From assembly GCA_900317055.1 (NCBI GenBank), contig ONFF01000021.1, forward strand, positions 1 to 64,000: DNA of 64,000 nt, written 5' to 3'. Below the pieces are notes generated by a model. The model searched no databases. It was not told where the DNA came from and saw only the letters and a program-made list of their open reading frames with translations. The stretch is from an uncultured Bacteroidales bacterium. GTDB taxonomy: Bacteria > Bacteroidota > Bacteroidia > Bacteroidales > F082. Positions 13,744-21,666 of this stretch are shown here, one piece after another. Made by a program: the position numbers and the translations under genes. The first letter of the stretch is position 1, and every line of letters begins with the position of its first letter.

Positions 13744-13828
13744 GCAGCCATGTCATCGCTCCGAGTCACCAGCCAACAGCCATGTCATGCCGACGTGGGT
13801 TTGAGCGATGGCGGGCATCTATGGCTGC
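13744..13828. repeat. Palindromic repeat (family A) with an extra left half
   Basis: A complete copy spans 13777-13828 (CAGCCATG ... ATGGCTG, core CATGTCATGCC ... GCATCTATG). A left half (GCAGCCATGTCAT, 13744-13756) precedes it. The same half-plus-full arrangement is seen at 38715-38802, so it may reflect how the element copies itself. Confidence 0.8.
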
Positions 13829-13986
13829 GGCATACAGGAATACGCCCATCTCAATATGAAAACCCGACATTGCATATCGGGGTGAGATAGGGTCGTCCCT
13901 TCGGGACTATGCTGTAACACCCAAAACTCTGGAATGACAACACCCTAGCCCCTTGCCGTCATGGCGGACAAGGCATAACTTTGGTA
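13829..13986. other. Non-coding stretch before the minus-strand operon end
   Basis: No gene is visible here or in 13605-13743. The stretch holds a small hairpin GTCCC-TTCG-GGAC near 13895 and short palindromic pieces. It probably contains the 3' untranslated region of the minus-strand operon, but I see no clean terminator for it. Confidence 0.4.
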
Positions 13987-14574
13987 CTACACTATTTCAA
14001 CTTTTAATTTCAGTTTGAACTTTTTGGACAAATCTTCGATTTGCTTTTTCTTAAAAGGAGTACTTGAATGGGTGGTAATATACCAACCGTCTCGTTCTTG
14101 TTGACGATGAGGATGCCTTTCTTTTGAAACAAATGGCTGGCTGGTAACAGTCCATTTGAGCTTTTCGACATTCTCAAAGCCAATGGATTCTACTACATCG
14201 ACTAAGGTCTGGGATGCTTTGTTGTGTTCAATCACACGACCATCGGGATATGTAACCCTTAGTGTGCCGACTTTCGTTCTGCTTCTATGGCCTGAGTCTG
14301 ATTCATATGTTGAGCGACGATAAGGTCTCTTGTTGTCCAAGGTGTTGATGACCAGCCCAGTCTCAGGCGTATAGCTTATGTCAATACGGAAACTCGTATT
14401 CATGTTTTTGATGATGGGCTTCAGTATCTTTTGAATACGAGGTGTAACTTCCTCCAAAAGGCACTCTCTTTCCATTTCAGCAATGGCATTCAACTGATCT
14501 TTGCTGACAGGCAAGTCTAACGCCTTTAGCATTTCGACGGCTTCGTAGGCTTTTTGTAGTTTGTCTTTATCCAT
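13987..14574 (-). CDS. Protein of unknown function, last gene of the mod-res operon
   Basis: A 195-residue soluble protein that I do not recognise by name. Its first ~75 residues (KAYEAVEMLKALDLPVSKDQ, ... TSFRIDISYTPETGL) resemble the first ~75 residues of the adjacent topoisomerase-repeat protein, so the two share an N-terminal module by duplication. The C-terminal half (from about residue 100) holds LRVTYPDGRVIEHNKASQT, then GWYITTHSSTPFKKKQIEDL and a lysine-rich end. No catalytic motif is evident; a DNA- or protein-binding role within the system is only inference. It lies 18 bases after its neighbour. Confidence 0.7.
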   Translation of the reverse strand: MDKDKLQKAYEAVEMLKALDLPVSKDQLNAIAEMERECLLEEVTPRIQKILKPIIKNMNTSFRIDISYTPETGLVINTLDNKRPYRRSTYESDSGHRSRTKVGTLRVTYPDGRVIEHNKASQTLVDVVESIGFENVEKLKWTVTSQPFVSKERHPHRQQERDGWYITTHSSTPFKKKQIEDLSKKFKLKLKVEIV

Positions 14575-14592
14575 GACTTTAGTGTTTTATTC

Positions 14593-15462
14593 TTATTTGT
14601 TCCTTGGCACCCATTTTTGGGCTGCATTGGCTGGGTCTTTTATTATTGCCAGACAATCCTCATAGGACAATAAAGAAGGTGTCATTTGACGGGGAACCTT
14701 GTAATTGTTCTTCTTGTATTTGATGTAAGGGCCAAAACGTCCATTGATGACGCGGATGTCGGGGTCGTTTTCAAACTCCAAAATGACTTCGCCTATTCCA
14801 AGCTCACGTTTGGTCTTTACGATTTCAAGTGCCCTTTCGTAACTAATCGTATGAGGGTCGTCTTCCCTGGACAGATTGTAGTACTTTTCGTTGTGCTTGA
14901 CATAAGGGCCAAAAGGGCCGATGCCGACTACGACTTCCTTCCCTTCAAAAAAGCCAAGTGTGCGAGGGAACTTGAATATCGACAACACTTCCTCTAAAGT
15001 GACCTCGTCGATGTCTGTTCCTCTTCTCAGATGGGCGAACTTTGGCTTTTCTGGAGTGTTGAGTTCACCCAGCTGAGCCAGTAGCCCACGTTTTGTAATT
15101 TTCACATAAACCTTATTTCCACTTACAGGATCTACTCCCAGATAGTGACTTTCGTCAGTGTCTTTGACTGTGGCCAAATCCTCGGCCTTGTCTTTGGGAG
15201 TTTTATCTATTTGCGCTTCAATGGATTCTAATTGTAATCCATCCTTTTCGGAATACTTGACTGACACAAGGAAAGTGTTTTTTAAGCCGCTGACCTTAGA
15301 GCGCATAACCTCAATGGCGGGAGGCAGCACCTCTTTTTCAAGGTATTCCTTTTCCATCGCGACCAGGACTTCCAATTGCTGTTCGCCGACAGGCAAATTA
15401 AGCTGTTGGAGCATTTCGATGGCCTCTTGTGCTTTCTTCAGTTCCTTGGAATCCATAAGCAT
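14593..15462 (-). CDS. Topoisomerase I C-terminal-repeat protein without a topoisomerase
   Basis: A 289-residue protein in two parts. Residues ~1-80 are the module shared with the next gene (KAQEAIEMLQQLNLPVGEQQ). Residues ~105-285 are three copies of the small DNA-binding repeat that ends bacterial topoisomerase I, with the hallmarks VGIGPFGPYVKHNEKYYNL and VINGRFGPYIKYKKNNYKV; the first copy (LGVDPVSGNKVYVKI) is less regular. There is no toprim domain or active-site tyrosine, so it cannot be a topoisomerase. The repeats bind DNA in the parent enzyme. Its ATG overlaps the stop codon of the HerA-like gene (TAATG); a second ATG lies two codons in. Confidence 0.8.
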   Translation of the reverse strand: MLMDSKELKKAQEAIEMLQQLNLPVGEQQLEVLVAMEKEYLEKEVLPPAIEVMRSKVSGLKNTFLVSVKYSEKDGLQLESIEAQIDKTPKDKAEDLATVKDTDESHYLGVDPVSGNKVYVKITKRGLLAQLGELNTPEKPKFAHLRRGTDIDEVTLEEVLSIFKFPRTLGFFEGKEVVVGIGPFGPYVKHNEKYYNLSREDDPHTISYERALEIVKTKRELGIGEVILEFENDPDIRVINGRFGPYIKYKKNNYKVPRQMTPSLLSYEDCLAIIKDPANAAQKWVPRNK

Positions 15463-17060
15463 TAAATCAAATGGGTGACCTTAATCTTCTGCCAATGCTT
15501 GCCGATGCCCAAGGCCATGTTGGCGGCATCTTTGGTGATAAGCTCACCTTTCTCCAGTCCGGCAATGGCTTGCTTGATTTCTTGCAACGCTCCGCCTGAC
15601 ACGCCAAAGAGGTCTTTCAGCACAGCATCGTTTTGCTGCTGCTGACGCATAATCAAAGGATATTGGGCGTTGGCGTAGAAGTCGAAATGCTTGCTCTTGA
15701 AGCTTTCCATGTTTTGGGTGGCCAGGATGATGCTCATACCCTTGTTGCGGCCCACAGCAATCAAGTTCTGCAAAGGCTTGTTCTCGAAACTGAGCATGTA
15801 GTGAGCCTCGTCGATGATGGTAAAGTGGCGTATCTCTACACGGTCTTCATTGATGGCCTGCTTGGGCAACTTTTCATAAATTGCGTTTAACTTGGAGATG
15901 ACGAAATAAACGATGGCCTTGGCCATGATGCCGTCCTTCTCGAAGCCGCCGAGATTGATGATATAGCAGTTACGGAGCAAGTCGATTTTGTCCTCCTCTG
16001 CAAAGATATTGTTTCTGACCAGCTGGCTTAACACAGATACCACGCTATCCACTTCATCATGTTTCTTGGCGGGCAACAATGCCTTGTATTCGTCGAGGAC
16101 TTGCTTGAAGGTAATAGGCTTCAAGTTCTGCTTCTTGTAGGCATTGATGATGGCTTCGCTCAGCCTGTTGTCCATATTGGAGCTGATGGTTGCAGGCGAA
16201 ATGGCACACAGGGCAGTGGAAAGCGAAGTTGCATAGAGATTGACTTCATTGATGGGGCGGTCGCTGAAATCCTTGAACGGAGTGAATGGTAGCGGCTTCT
16301 CGATGGGATTAAGGATTGCGGAACGGTCGGTGTCAAACTGTTGCAGCCAATCGGCATTGGCAGGATCGGAAAACTCGCCTTTGTAGTCGAAGAGCAGGAA
16401 ATTGACGGGATAGTGCGTGTCGGATGACGCGCTTCTGATCTGATTGATGAGTACCGAGATAAGATTTGACTTTCCTGAACCCGTCGTTCCGGCAATGATG
16501 ATTTGCGTGTTGGCGATGTTACGGCTATTGATGTCGAGTGTGGCATCCATGCCGTTTTCATATTGGCCAATGAGCAGATTAAGTTCTGGGATGGCTGAGA
16601 GAGAGCGACCGCCACGCAACGGCATATAGGTAAGCCATTCATCAATAGCTCCTTCTTTCAGTAGGATGTCGCGACCGCGTAGGATTTCACGGCCTATCAC
16701 ACGGCTCACCACCTTTGGAGCAGTCCAATCGGCATCCACATCGTGATAGCGCAACTTCAGTAATGCTTCAAACAAGTCGCCTATGTTAGACTTGGTGAAA
16801 AACGTAGTTGCATAAGGTGTTCGCGATAGTGTCAGGCTCGTGGTGGCTTCATCAATAACACGTTTCGACTTGTCGCTAAGACCAGCCAGCAGACAAATAC
16901 GCAACACATTACTCTGATTCAAAGTAACAGGTCTGACGTTTTCGGTATATTCATCAAGATTCAACCGTTGTTCAATGAGGGTTTTCACATCGGCAATGCG
17001 TTCGTGCATGTCTTGGACTGCGGTGACACCCTTTATTGTCAATTGTGTGATATTGTTCAT
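15462..17060 (-). CDS. HerA-like DNA-translocating ATPase with DndE-like N-terminal part
   Basis: A 532-residue ATPase of the HerA/FtsK group. Residues ~50-110 (NVLRICLLAGLSDKSKRVID, ... SRTPYATTFFTKSNIGDLFE) resemble DndE, the small protein of DNA phosphorothioate systems. The ATPase domain follows, with Walker A GTTGSGKSN (~191-199), a DYKGEF loop as in HerA, Walker B FTIIDEAHYML (~412-422) and a sensor-like ILATQNMESF. Such ATPases pump along DNA in hexamers, often beside a nuclease. It begins 5 bases after the SMC-like gene and overlaps the next, so the products are probably made together. Confidence 0.85.
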   Translation of the reverse strand: MNNITQLTIKGVTAVQDMHERIADVKTLIEQRLNLDEYTENVRPVTLNQSNVLRICLLAGLSDKSKRVIDEATTSLTLSRTPYATTFFTKSNIGDLFEALLKLRYHDVDADWTAPKVVSRVIGREILRGRDILLKEGAIDEWLTYMPLRGGRSLSAIPELNLLIGQYENGMDATLDINSRNIANTQIIIAGTTGSGKSNLISVLINQIRSASSDTHYPVNFLLFDYKGEFSDPANADWLQQFDTDRSAILNPIEKPLPFTPFKDFSDRPINEVNLYATSLSTALCAISPATISSNMDNRLSEAIINAYKKQNLKPITFKQVLDEYKALLPAKKHDEVDSVVSVLSQLVRNNIFAEEDKIDLLRNCYIINLGGFEKDGIMAKAIVYFVISKLNAIYEKLPKQAINEDRVEIRHFTIIDEAHYMLSFENKPLQNLIAVGRNKGMSIILATQNMESFKSKHFDFYANAQYPLIMRQQQQNDAVLKDLFGVSGGALQEIKQAIAGLEKGELITKDAANMALGIGKHWQKIKVTHLI

Positions 17061-17065
17061 GGCTG

Positions 17066-19085
17066 TTAGATTTCTTTGGTTTGTAGTCCGAAATAGTCTT
17101 CAGTGATGGTGGTACACTGATTCTGTTTGTCGCGGTGCAGCGTGTAGGTCTTAGCCACATACGCCTGCAGACGGTCGAAGTCGTGTTCGGTGGTGATTTC
17201 GGTGTCGGTACTGAGCAGGATGGTTTGGTGCGCCAAATCCGGGAAGTAGTGTTCCAGGATGACCTCACGGCTTTCCTTGTCGAGTACACCCATGACCGTA
17301 TCGATCATTACAGGTGGCTCATAGTCGCCAAGGTTATAGAGCACCTTCAGCAGCACCTGCATTACCGTTTGCTTGGCACCAGCATTGAGTTGGCTTAGGA
17401 AAATCTCGTTGCCGTCTTTGTGGTACATCTTGAACGAGATGTCATCGCTGTTGCCCGTGGAGAGTTCCACACGGCCAATGACACCAGCATAAACAACGAG
17501 ATTTTGGTTCAACTGGTCGCGCATCATACGCTCGATACTGGCTTTCTTGGCACGAAGCAGTTTGGTTGAGAGTTGCTTGAAAAAGTCGGGCAGTTTGCAA
17601 AGCAAGTCATATTGTGGGTCGGGAATCTGTGGAATCTCGTAATCAAACTTGCTAATCTGTCCTTCCAAATCCTTGATAGTAGCTTTCTTGGTGCCAATGG
17701 CGTCTTTTAGTTCGTCGATACGCTTGGCATTGTTCTCATATAGTTGGATGATGGTGTAGTCGTTGCCATTCAAGCTGCGTTGGTAGTCCTTAATGAGTTC
17801 GCGCTGCTTGGGCATGTCGTGAATGTCCTGGTTGAGCATTTCTCTTTGCTCGTCCAAAAGAATGAAGGGATTGGACATGGCAGTGCGAACCGTGTCTTTC
17901 AACAGCGTCACTTCGGCTGGCGAGAAGAAAGCAAACCTGTCTTCGACGGTGTTTTTCCTTCTCTTGCCACAACTTCATCTCCTCAATCAACGAAGGAACA
18001 TCAAGACGCTTACTTGGCATATAACGTTCTTCGATGACCTTGACAAGATTGTGTGTGAACAGTTCAATCTGTTGGTCAGTCAAAAGATTGATTCTGGCAC
18101 AGGCCACTTCCTCCTTGGCGTGGAGGATGACCTCAACTTCAGTGCTGATGATGCTGGCCAGCTTCGGGATGATCACTTGCGTTTCGATATCCTTGGCCAT
18201 AGCATCGACATTTTGCAAGTACTCAGCTTCAGCTTTCAGGGTAGCTTGTATGGTTTGTTCTACTTTCTTAATCTTGTCACGGGTAACGTCATCGGCGTTG
18301 CGGCCTTCTTTCAGTTGGTCATACTGTTCTTTGTGCTCGTTGGCATATTCGAGGGCTTTGGCATAATCATCGTCCAGCTTTTCAACTTCTTTTTCCAACT
18401 GTTGTTTATCAGCCACTAATTTGCCATACGCTTTGCGTTGGTTCTCATTCTCCATACGCTCGGCTTTCTTTTCAGACAACAAGGCATCAGCGGCTTTGCG
18501 CATCTGACTGTATTTGCTGAAGCCCATGACCGAGTTGATATTATTCATTATCAACTTGTTGATTTGCTCTTCCTTGACCAACTCGCTGGTTTTCATGGCA
18601 TCGAACAGGAAATAATTGCTCAGTTCGGCAGGCAGGTTGGCTGTGATGATTTTGTTCACCACCTCTTCGTTTTGTGCCCTATCGGACTGGGATGAACCAC
18701 TGCCATAGACGAAGTTGTTGCCACCCATGGAGAGTGTGACCGATTCGACAACACGGTCGTTCAGTACCATATAGGCACGTTTCAGCCTGTATTGCTCTTC
18801 CTTGGCCAGCACCATGCCCGTGAAGTCGATTTGCAGCACGATTTGGCTGTTGTTAAAGCCTTTGTTTTCGACCATTACTCCTGCGTTGAAAAGCTCCTCA
18901 AAATGCTTCACACTTTTGATTTCCAAGCCATACAGCGCATGATAGATGGCATCGAAAAGCGTGGTCTTACCGCAGCCATTACCACCACCAATTAGGATGA
19001 TGGGACGGTCTGCCGTGACTTCAAGGTTCAAGTCCAACTTCTTGTAGGTCTTATAGTTTTCGGCGTAGATTCTCTTGATCTTCAT
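17066..19085 (-). CDS. DndD/SMC-like ATPase, frameshifted
   Basis: This gene should make a ~674-residue Rad50/SMC-type ATPase like DndD, but the frame breaks at a run of five T (17952-17956; A on the coding strand). The first part (19085 to ~17957) begins MKIKRIYAENYKTYKKLDLN, has Walker A GGGNGCGKTT (33-42) and a long coiled coil (~190-290). The second, in another frame (~17951 to 17066), has the coiled-coil return, the ABC signature region LNAGAKQTVMQVLL and Walker B/D-loop PVMIDTVMGVLDKES. Removing one base joins them cleanly (...LWQEKENTVEDRFAFFSP...). Total length fits the family. The break could be a sequencing error, phase switching or real loss. Confidence 0.8.
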
Positions 19086-19318
19086 GGCTGGACGTTTTTG
19101 ATGGCACGTTTCATGATTTTCATAAGGGTGCGCTCATCCACTGTGTTTTGCTGGGTTCGCGCTTCATTATATGGTTTCAAGATGTTCTCTTTAAGCCATT
19201 CCTCATTGATGTCGTTGTCGCGACAGGTTTGGAGGATGAGTTCCATATCTTCCTTGCGCACGCCGTAGTGCAGGAAAACGCTATCAATACCTTTGCTCAT
19301 ATTCTTGTGTTTTTTCAA
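19082..19318 (-). CDS. Small protein of unknown function (78 residues) in the mod-res operon
   Basis: A 78-residue, charged, probably all-helical protein (GIDSVFLHYGVRKEDMELIL, ... RTLMKIMKRAIKNVQ). No family is recognised. Its start codon overlaps the stop of res, and its stop overlaps the start of the DndD-like gene, both as ATGA, so it is translated together with both and is very likely real. An alternative ATG lies at codon 7. It may be an adaptor between the helicase and the SMC-like ATPase, which is inference from position only. Confidence 0.75.
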   Translation of the reverse strand: MKKHKNMSKGIDSVFLHYGVRKEDMELILQTCRDNDINEEWLKENILKPYNEARTQQNTVDERTLMKIMKRAIKNVQP

Positions 19319-21666
19319 TTATACTCGTCAGGGAAAAACGCATCCCAACCTGTAACATCGGAAGTGGTTTGGATGGCATATTTGCAGTAGTACCACACAT
19401 CGTTCTTTTCCACAATCACACCGCCCTTCAGGTTTTCGTCTGGGCGTTCCTTCATGTAGGCAAGAAGTGCGTTGTGCTTGCTGGGGGCTTCTGGGTCGCT
19501 GTTCTCGGTCTTGGTGTCGAAGAGGAACACCTGGCCGTTTTTCATGCGGATGATGAAATCCACATAGAATAGCGCCTTCTCGCCATTGCTTTGCTCGTAA
19601 GGTATGGCGTAGTGCTGCTTACCTTCATCGCCGTTCTTATACCACCAGTCGATGCTGGCGGCATGGCTTTCGAGGAAATCGCGAAACATCTGTTCGGGAT
19701 TGGATGCCTTCCTCAGCTCGATGAAGGGCAGCAGCGCATGGTCTTTCACAGCAGGCTTGACCTGATAGGTTTCTTCTTTGTAAAGACGTTCGGCAGGTAT
19801 TTCCCATGTGTAAGGCTCGAAGCCGCGCTGACGAGCTTGGCGTTGACGAGCTTGCAGAATGCGTTCGTAGCGATTGAGCGCCTTTGCAATGATGTCTGAG
19901 AACTTGGGCTTGTTGGAATAGTATAAGATGACCTTCTTGGCATCGGTTTCAAAAACCCCAAACAACTCTTCCATTGCGGCAAGCAAGTAGCTGGCCAGGA
20001 CATCGGTACTGTGCGTCTTCTCGAACTTGCCCAGATGGGAACGACAATAGGCAATATAGATGCTGTGGATTTCGCCAGCGGTACGGGCAAACTTGCGTTT
20101 TTCGCCTACCTCGATGATGCCCAGCTCGTTTTGGAAGACTACATCAGAGGGGATTTCCACATTGATGGTAGTGACATCGAAACGAATGTGTGACTTGGCG
20201 ATTTCGCGGTTGCGGGAGCATGTTGACACAAAACCATCGTCACCCTCTTCCCTTTGCATTTCCTCGCCATCCAGTTCCTCAAATGAGAATAACAGCGGTT
20301 GGTAGGTCAAAAGCCAATTGTCGGTGAAAGTATCGATGAGCACCTTCTTGAAGTCGGGACCAAGACGGTTACGGTCGCTACTCTTTCGCTCGCTGTAATA
20401 TGAAAGAAGTTCTACGTTGTTGAGGTTTTCACGCCTGATGGCTTGCAGAGTATCTGTGCTGAGGTAGTCCATATCTTCTGCAACAATCTGGATGCGGTCT
20501 TTGCTGATGTCGGTATAGACATAGCCGACATTAAGCATGTTGTTGGTGTAGAACTTCTGCTCAGGCATTCGCAGGATGCGACCCACGGTCTGAATGGTGA
20601 AGGTATCGCTCTGCAACTTGCGGAAGATAAGCAATACAGCAGCACGGGGGCAGTCCCAACCTAAAGCGATGGCTTGCTTGAAAAGAAGGACTTGTGCCAG
20701 GTTGTCGGGCTGTTCAAGGTCGGTGAGGTTGGCTTTCTCACCGGAGAGCCAGATGGCGAGTTTGCCATTGTCCATATCGATGCCTTTGACAGCACTCAGA
20801 TAGGTCTTTACTTGGTCGGCAATCTTGTTGTCCTCTTCCGTCATGCTGAGCGAAGTGTCGTTGGGCAACTGGATCAACAGCAGCGGATTAATGTTTACGC
20901 CGAGTTCCTGATAGGCTTGTGCCAAGCGGTTGCGCTTCTCCAAGGCACAACTGATGAGGTGCTGGTTCAGCTCGCGGTCGTCGTTGTAGCCTTGTGCAAT
21001 GTCAGGATTCAGGATGACCTGCTTCTTGATCATCTCTTCTTTTACTACTGCTTCGCGAGGTATGTTGACGATGTAATCACTTGGGGTCTTCGGCGTGGCG
21101 GAAATTCGGATTTCCACCTTGGGATTGATGCGCTCCAGCACTTTCTTAGATTGGTCGGCGGTCTTCGACCAAAACAGGTGTTCCTCATCGATGATGACAA
21201 TGATGGGGATGCCTTTTTCGTCTTGGGTGCGGCGGGTGATTTCGTAAAGCGACAGGTTTTGTTCGCTTTCACGAACTATGATGTTCTTTTCCTTGTTGAT
21301 GCTTTCCCAGTTGACGAAAAGAATCTCACCCGGATGGATGTAGCCATCGGATTGGTCGATTTCGTCGTAGAGTATGGCGCGAAGCTGGCGGGTTTCTGCA
21401 AAACTGTTTTTCAGCTTGAAATAGCTTTGTTCGTGCAATTTGTTGGGCGCAATCCAGATGTAGGCCACCTGCTTGTAGGGGCAATCGCCACGCGATTGCA
21501 GTTCCTCGGTGAGCGTTGCCAAGAGTTGCGAAGCCATGACGGTTTTGCCCGAGCCTGTGGAAGCCTTGAAAACGAGTGTGCGGCGTTGCCCGCTGAAGCT
21601 GAGCAGTTCTATGGTCTTTTCCACCAATTCCCGGATGGCTTTCTGTTGGTATTTTAGATCCTTCAT
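19315..21666 (-). CDS. Type III restriction-type helicase-nuclease (Res-like)
   Basis: A 783-residue superfamily 2 helicase of the type III restriction (Res) kind. Walker A is ASTGSGKT (~35-42), motif II is DEEH (160-163), motif III-like SATPKT follows, and motif VI is QTVGRILRMPE. Near the C terminus, YVDFIIRMKNGQVFLFDTKT (~699-718) fits a PD-(D/E)XK nuclease core. In true type III enzymes Res translocates on DNA and cuts when Mod finds unmethylated sites. The start overlaps the mod stop (ATGA). The protein is shorter than classical Res proteins. Confidence 0.87.
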   Translation of the reverse strand: MKDLKYQQKAIRELVEKTIELLSFSGQRRTLVFKASTGSGKTVMASQLLATLTEELQSRGDCPYKQVAYIWIAPNKLHEQSYFKLKNSFAETRQLRAILYDEIDQSDGYIHPGEILFVNWESINKEKNIIVRESEQNLSLYEITRRTQDEKGIPIIVIIDEEHLFWSKTADQSKKVLERINPKVEIRISATPKTPSDYIVNIPREAVVKEEMIKKQVILNPDIAQGYNDDRELNQHLISCALEKRNRLAQAYQELGVNINPLLLIQLPNDTSLSMTEEDNKIADQVKTYLSAVKGIDMDNGKLAIWLSGEKANLTDLEQPDNLAQVLLFKQAIALGWDCPRAAVLLIFRKLQSDTFTIQTVGRILRMPEQKFYTNNMLNVGYVYTDISKDRIQIVAEDMDYLSTDTLQAIRRENLNNVELLSYYSERKSSDRNRLGPDFKKVLIDTFTDNWLLTYQPLLFSFEELDGEEMQREEGDDGFVSTCSRNREIAKSHIRFDVTTINVEIPSDVVFQNELGIIEVGEKRKFARTAGEIHSIYIAYCRSHLGKFEKTHSTDVLASYLLAAMEELFGVFETDAKKVILYYSNKPKFSDIIAKALNRYERILQARQRQARQRGFEPYTWEIPAERLYKEETYQVKPAVKDHALLPFIELRKASNPEQMFRDFLESHAASIDWWYKNGDEGKQHYAIPYEQSNGEKALFYVDFIIRMKNGQVFLFDTKTENSDPEAPSKHNALLAYMKERPDENLKGGVIVEKNDVWYYCKYAIQTTSDVTGWDAFFPDEYN

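Noticed and set aside
12196-13828. Possible CRISPR array from repeated 53-bp units
   Set aside because: Only three copies with very uneven spacing, each a palindrome with its own arm sequence, no unique equal-length spacers and no cas genes.
17952-17956. Programmed ribosomal frameshifting as the normal way to make the DndD-like ATPase
   Set aside because: The needed shift is +1 (or -2), and the site lacks a classical slippery heptamer in the right phase or a downstream stimulator; a one-base insertion in the homopolymer explains it more simply. Not fully excluded.
20674-21657. 327-codon plus-strand frame opposite res
   Set aside because: The minus-strand res gene has clear helicase motifs in the same place; the plus frame shows none.
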